From a virus: a stretch of 25,511 bases of DNA. Shown here piece after piece: positions 23,495 to 25,511 of the stretch (positions within the stretch are counted from its first letter, which is position 1; each line of letters opens with the position of its first letter). The DNA is taken from the IMG/VR virus record IMGVR_UViG_3300017750_000101, positions 1 through 25,511 of that record. One strand, 5' to 3'. The notes beneath the pieces were generated by a model. It searched no databases. It was not told the DNA's origin and was given only the letters and a program-made list of their open reading frames with translations. Made by a program: the position numbers and the translations under genes.

Positions 23495-24887
23495 AGGTAG
23501 TCCTAGAGTTATAGAAAAAACTATTGCGTTTGCTGTTATTGATGATAGAAATATAATCAAGCATGATTTAGTAAAGTATATTGTGGAAACATACACAGAA
23601 AATACTTTATATAATTTTTATAAAAGAAAATGTGATATATTAGGTTTCTATAAAGAAGCAGAAATAGATACTGCAATAGAAGAAGCATATCAAAAAGATT
23701 ATGATTTATTAGTTGTTATGAAAAATGGCACATTTATGAATACTTCATTCTTCTTTGAAAATTTGCAAAAGATGATTGACAATAATATTGCGTTAATGGG
23801 ACACATATTAGATGCAGGTCCTGATTATTATTTTGTACATGAGCAATGTTTCTTTTTAAATTTAAAAGCATGGAAATTAGCAAGTTCACCAGAGTATTTC
23901 TCAGGCAATTTAGATGTAGTTACTATAGAAAGAGCACCTACAAACTTTCACGATAATTATACTCCCCATTGGATTAGAATGAAAGAGGATAAGATGCCTG
24001 ACATTGTTAATGTTGAACCAGGTGGTTACATGGTATCTGAATTATTAAAAGCAGGTTATGGGGTTAGTCCATTTACAGAATTACGAAAATTAAAATGGTT
24101 TACATATCACGGTGATACTATGAAGTGTTTAATGAAATCATTATCTATCAACGCAAAAGAATATCACCATGGTTTCTTTTCTACTGAAACAGAGTATATT
24201 GCTGAACATAGATTACACGATAAAATAGATACTTTTATATCTATTGCTTCTGCCTTCCACCCCTTTAAAGTTATGCAGAAGATGAAACTAAATCCTGAAA
24301 ATTTAATAATGTATGATATAAGTAAAGAAGCAATACATGTTTATAGAAATATGTTACAAGCGTGGAACGGTAAAAGTTATATTGAGTTACTAAACAACTC
24401 TAGATTTGAATATAGAAGTGGGCATAACGAAACTTTAGCACAAAAAAGTTTTGATGAGATGAAAGAGATGTGTGATTGGGAACCATTCTTTGATGAAGTA
24501 TGTTCAAAGAATTTAGACTTTTTAAGAGGCAATTTACTAACAGAAACATTTCATAAAAAGTTTATCAATGAACTAACGAAAGATAAAGTTTGTTTGTTCC
24601 ATGTTAGTAATATATTTTCATATGAAGCAGAAACTTATTACTATGATATATTTCAAAGACTTTTTTCATTCTACAACTTATTTGTATTGATGAAGAAACA
24701 CACAAAGAAAACTATATTTAAAGGTTCTATATTTAATTTAGACAATTATGTTTCTACAGATAAAATGGATCCTTTATACTTTATAAACAAAGCAAAAGAA
24801 TTAGCAATCACACCTTGGCAGAAAGAAAAACTTGTAGATTTTGAATCTTCTCTTATGAAAAGGTGGGAAGATATTATGCATGACTAA
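23460..24887 (+). CDS. Two-domain protein: glycosyltransferase-like plus Rossmann/methyltransferase-like
   Basis: A 475-residue protein from the ATG at 23460; a TTG at 23448 is possible but less likely, because AGGAG at 23441 is then too close. The N-terminal half (about 1-225) has the look of a divergent glycosyltransferase: DYDLLVVMKNGTFMN (about 83-97), ALMGHILDAGPDYYFVHEQC (about 112-131) and FFLNLKAW. The C-terminal half has strand-helix signatures of a Rossmann fold (DTFISIASAFHPFKV, LIMYDISKEAIHVYRNML, VCLFHVSNIFSYEAETYYYD). The fold call is by eye and no catalytic residue is secure. The gene overlaps the oxygenase by 35 bases and the last gene by 8. It looks like a fused acceptor-modifying enzyme in the same operon. 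Confidence 0.6.
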   Translation: MNILSYKNKALKGSPRVIEKTIAFAVIDDRNIIKHDLVKYIVETYTENTLYNFYKRKCDILGFYKEAEIDTAIEEAYQKDYDLLVVMKNGTFMNTSFFFENLQKMIDNNIALMGHILDAGPDYYFVHEQCFFLNLKAWKLASSPEYFSGNLDVVTIERAPTNFHDNYTPHWIRMKEDKMPDIVNVEPGGYMVSELLKAGYGVSPFTELRKLKWFTYHGDTMKCLMKSLSINAKEYHHGFFSTETEYIAEHRLHDKIDTFISIASAFHPFKVMQKMKLNPENLIMYDISKEAIHVYRNMLQAWNGKSYIELLNNSRFEYRSGHNETLAQKSFDEMKEMCDWEPFFDEVCSKNLDFLRGNLLTETFHKKFINELTKDKVCLFHVSNIFSYEAETYYYDIFQRLFSFYNLFVLMKKHTKKTIFKGSIFNLDNYVSTDKMDPLYFINKAKELAITPWQKEKLVDFESSLMKRWEDIMHD

Positions 24888-25511
24888 AAGGTTAGAAGAC
24901 TATAAGTGGATATGTCCTCAACCATTTGCAAATGTTTCAACAGACCCGTACGGTGTTTGGCAACCTTGTTGCATGACGCATTTTGAAGAAAGATTATCTA
25001 CAGATAAAGATTGGGAAGAGTTACTAACTAAAAAAGATTTAAAAAATGTTAGAACAGATTCTTTTAGTGATTACTATAGAAGTAATTATATGAGTGAAGT
25101 GCGAGAGGCATTTAGAAAAGGCGAACAACCAGATATGTGTAAAGCGTGTGTACACACAGAAAAAAATGGTTTAAAATCGTTAAGACAAACAAGTATAGAA
25201 AGATTTAATAATGAGTTTAGTCATAAGAAAAAAGAATTAGAAAGAATAATCGAAGAAGACTGTGAACCCACTTTTTTTGAATCACCTATGCTGATATCAT
25301 TAGGTGGTAACTTATGTAATTTAAAATGTGGTATGTGTCACGATTTTGTATCATCTGCTAGAAAGGCAGAGTCTATTAAGTTAGGAGAAATAGAAAAATC
25401 ATCTGCTCTGCTAGTACCAAATCATTGTGATAAATTTTACGAAGACTTGGATTTTATAATAGACAATGCATTAGAGTTTGAACTACCTCAAGCAGAACCT
25501 CTTTTAGTAGA
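24880..25511 (+). CDS. Radical SAM protein with N-terminal auxiliary cysteines, cut by the window end
   Basis: The first 210 residues of a gene that continues beyond the window. The order is unusual. A twitch/SPASM-like part comes first: C12 in YKWICPQPF, C30-C31 in YGVWQPCCM, C87 and C90 in MCKACVHTEKNG. After about 40 charged residues the radical SAM motif CxxxCxxC follows at C146, C150 and C153 in NLCNLKCGMC. A GGE-like segment would be expected just past the edge after AEPLLVE. The ATG at 24880 overlaps the previous stop by 8 bases, so the gene is coupled to the cluster. It is a probable peptide- or protein-modifying enzyme; the substrate is unknown. Confidence 0.82.
   Translation, partial: MTKRLEDYKWICPQPFANVSTDPYGVWQPCCMTHFEERLSTDKDWEELLTKKDLKNVRTDSFSDYYRSNYMSEVREAFRKGEQPDMCKACVHTEKNGLKSLRQTSIERFNNEFSHKKKELERIIEEDCEPTFFESPMLISLGGNLCNLKCGMCHDFVSSARKAESIKLGEIEKSSALLVPNHCDKFYEDLDFIIDNALEFELPQAEPLLV

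Overview
This window is part of a T4-like marine myovirus genome. The evidence is a block of T4-type baseplate genes in the familiar order (PAAR spike tip, gp25, gp6, gp7-like and gp8-like proteins, then very large structural proteins), several exact copies of the T4 late-promoter box TATAAATA just before structural genes, strong AT richness (roughly one third G+C by eye), tightly packed or overlapping genes, and protein families typical of cyanophage and pelagiphage T4-like viruses. The host cannot be read from the sequence; an AT-rich marine bacterium such as a SAR11-type alphaproteobacterium is an inference from base composition. I saw no tRNA, rRNA, CRISPR array, integrase or insertion sequence.

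Left region (1-2989, plus strand): five small-to-medium proteins of unknown function. They are a lysine-tailed protein at the edge, a long secreted acidic protein, a membrane-anchored coiled-coil protein, a 58-residue GTG-start protein, and a tail-anchored membrane protein. Next (2976-3834, minus strand) is a three-gene cassette: a two-helix membrane protein, a secreted six-cysteine protein and a MazG-type nucleotide pyrophosphohydrolase. A good sigma70-type promoter precedes it, so it probably belongs to early rather than late transcription.

Structural region (3905-20625, plus strand): a small protein, the PAAR spike tip, gp25, gp6, a gp7-like wedge initiator, a fibre-like 300-residue protein, gp8, a 2,101-residue DUF4815 structural protein, a small coil protein, a second fibre-like protein, a tiny fibre-like protein, a 319-residue probable virion protein and a conserved 168-residue protein. 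A module of about 60 residues recurs in three of the fibre-like or structural proteins. Exact late-promoter boxes precede gp25, the 300-residue protein, gp8 and (twice) the 65-residue gene.

Right region (20643 to the edge, plus strand): a run of six overlapping enzyme genes. They are a radical SAM protein with a C-terminal twitch/SPASM-like cysteine set, a DxD glycosyltransferase, a SAM methyltransferase-like protein, an aspartyl-hydroxylase-like 2-oxoglutarate oxygenase, a two-domain protein, and a second radical SAM protein whose cysteine-rich auxiliary part comes before the core (cut by the window end). Their overlaps suggest translational coupling and a common pathway. Their place directly after the tail-fibre genes makes modification of the virion surface, or of a host-surface glycan or peptide, a reasonable but untested idea. 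This is the most interesting part of the window.
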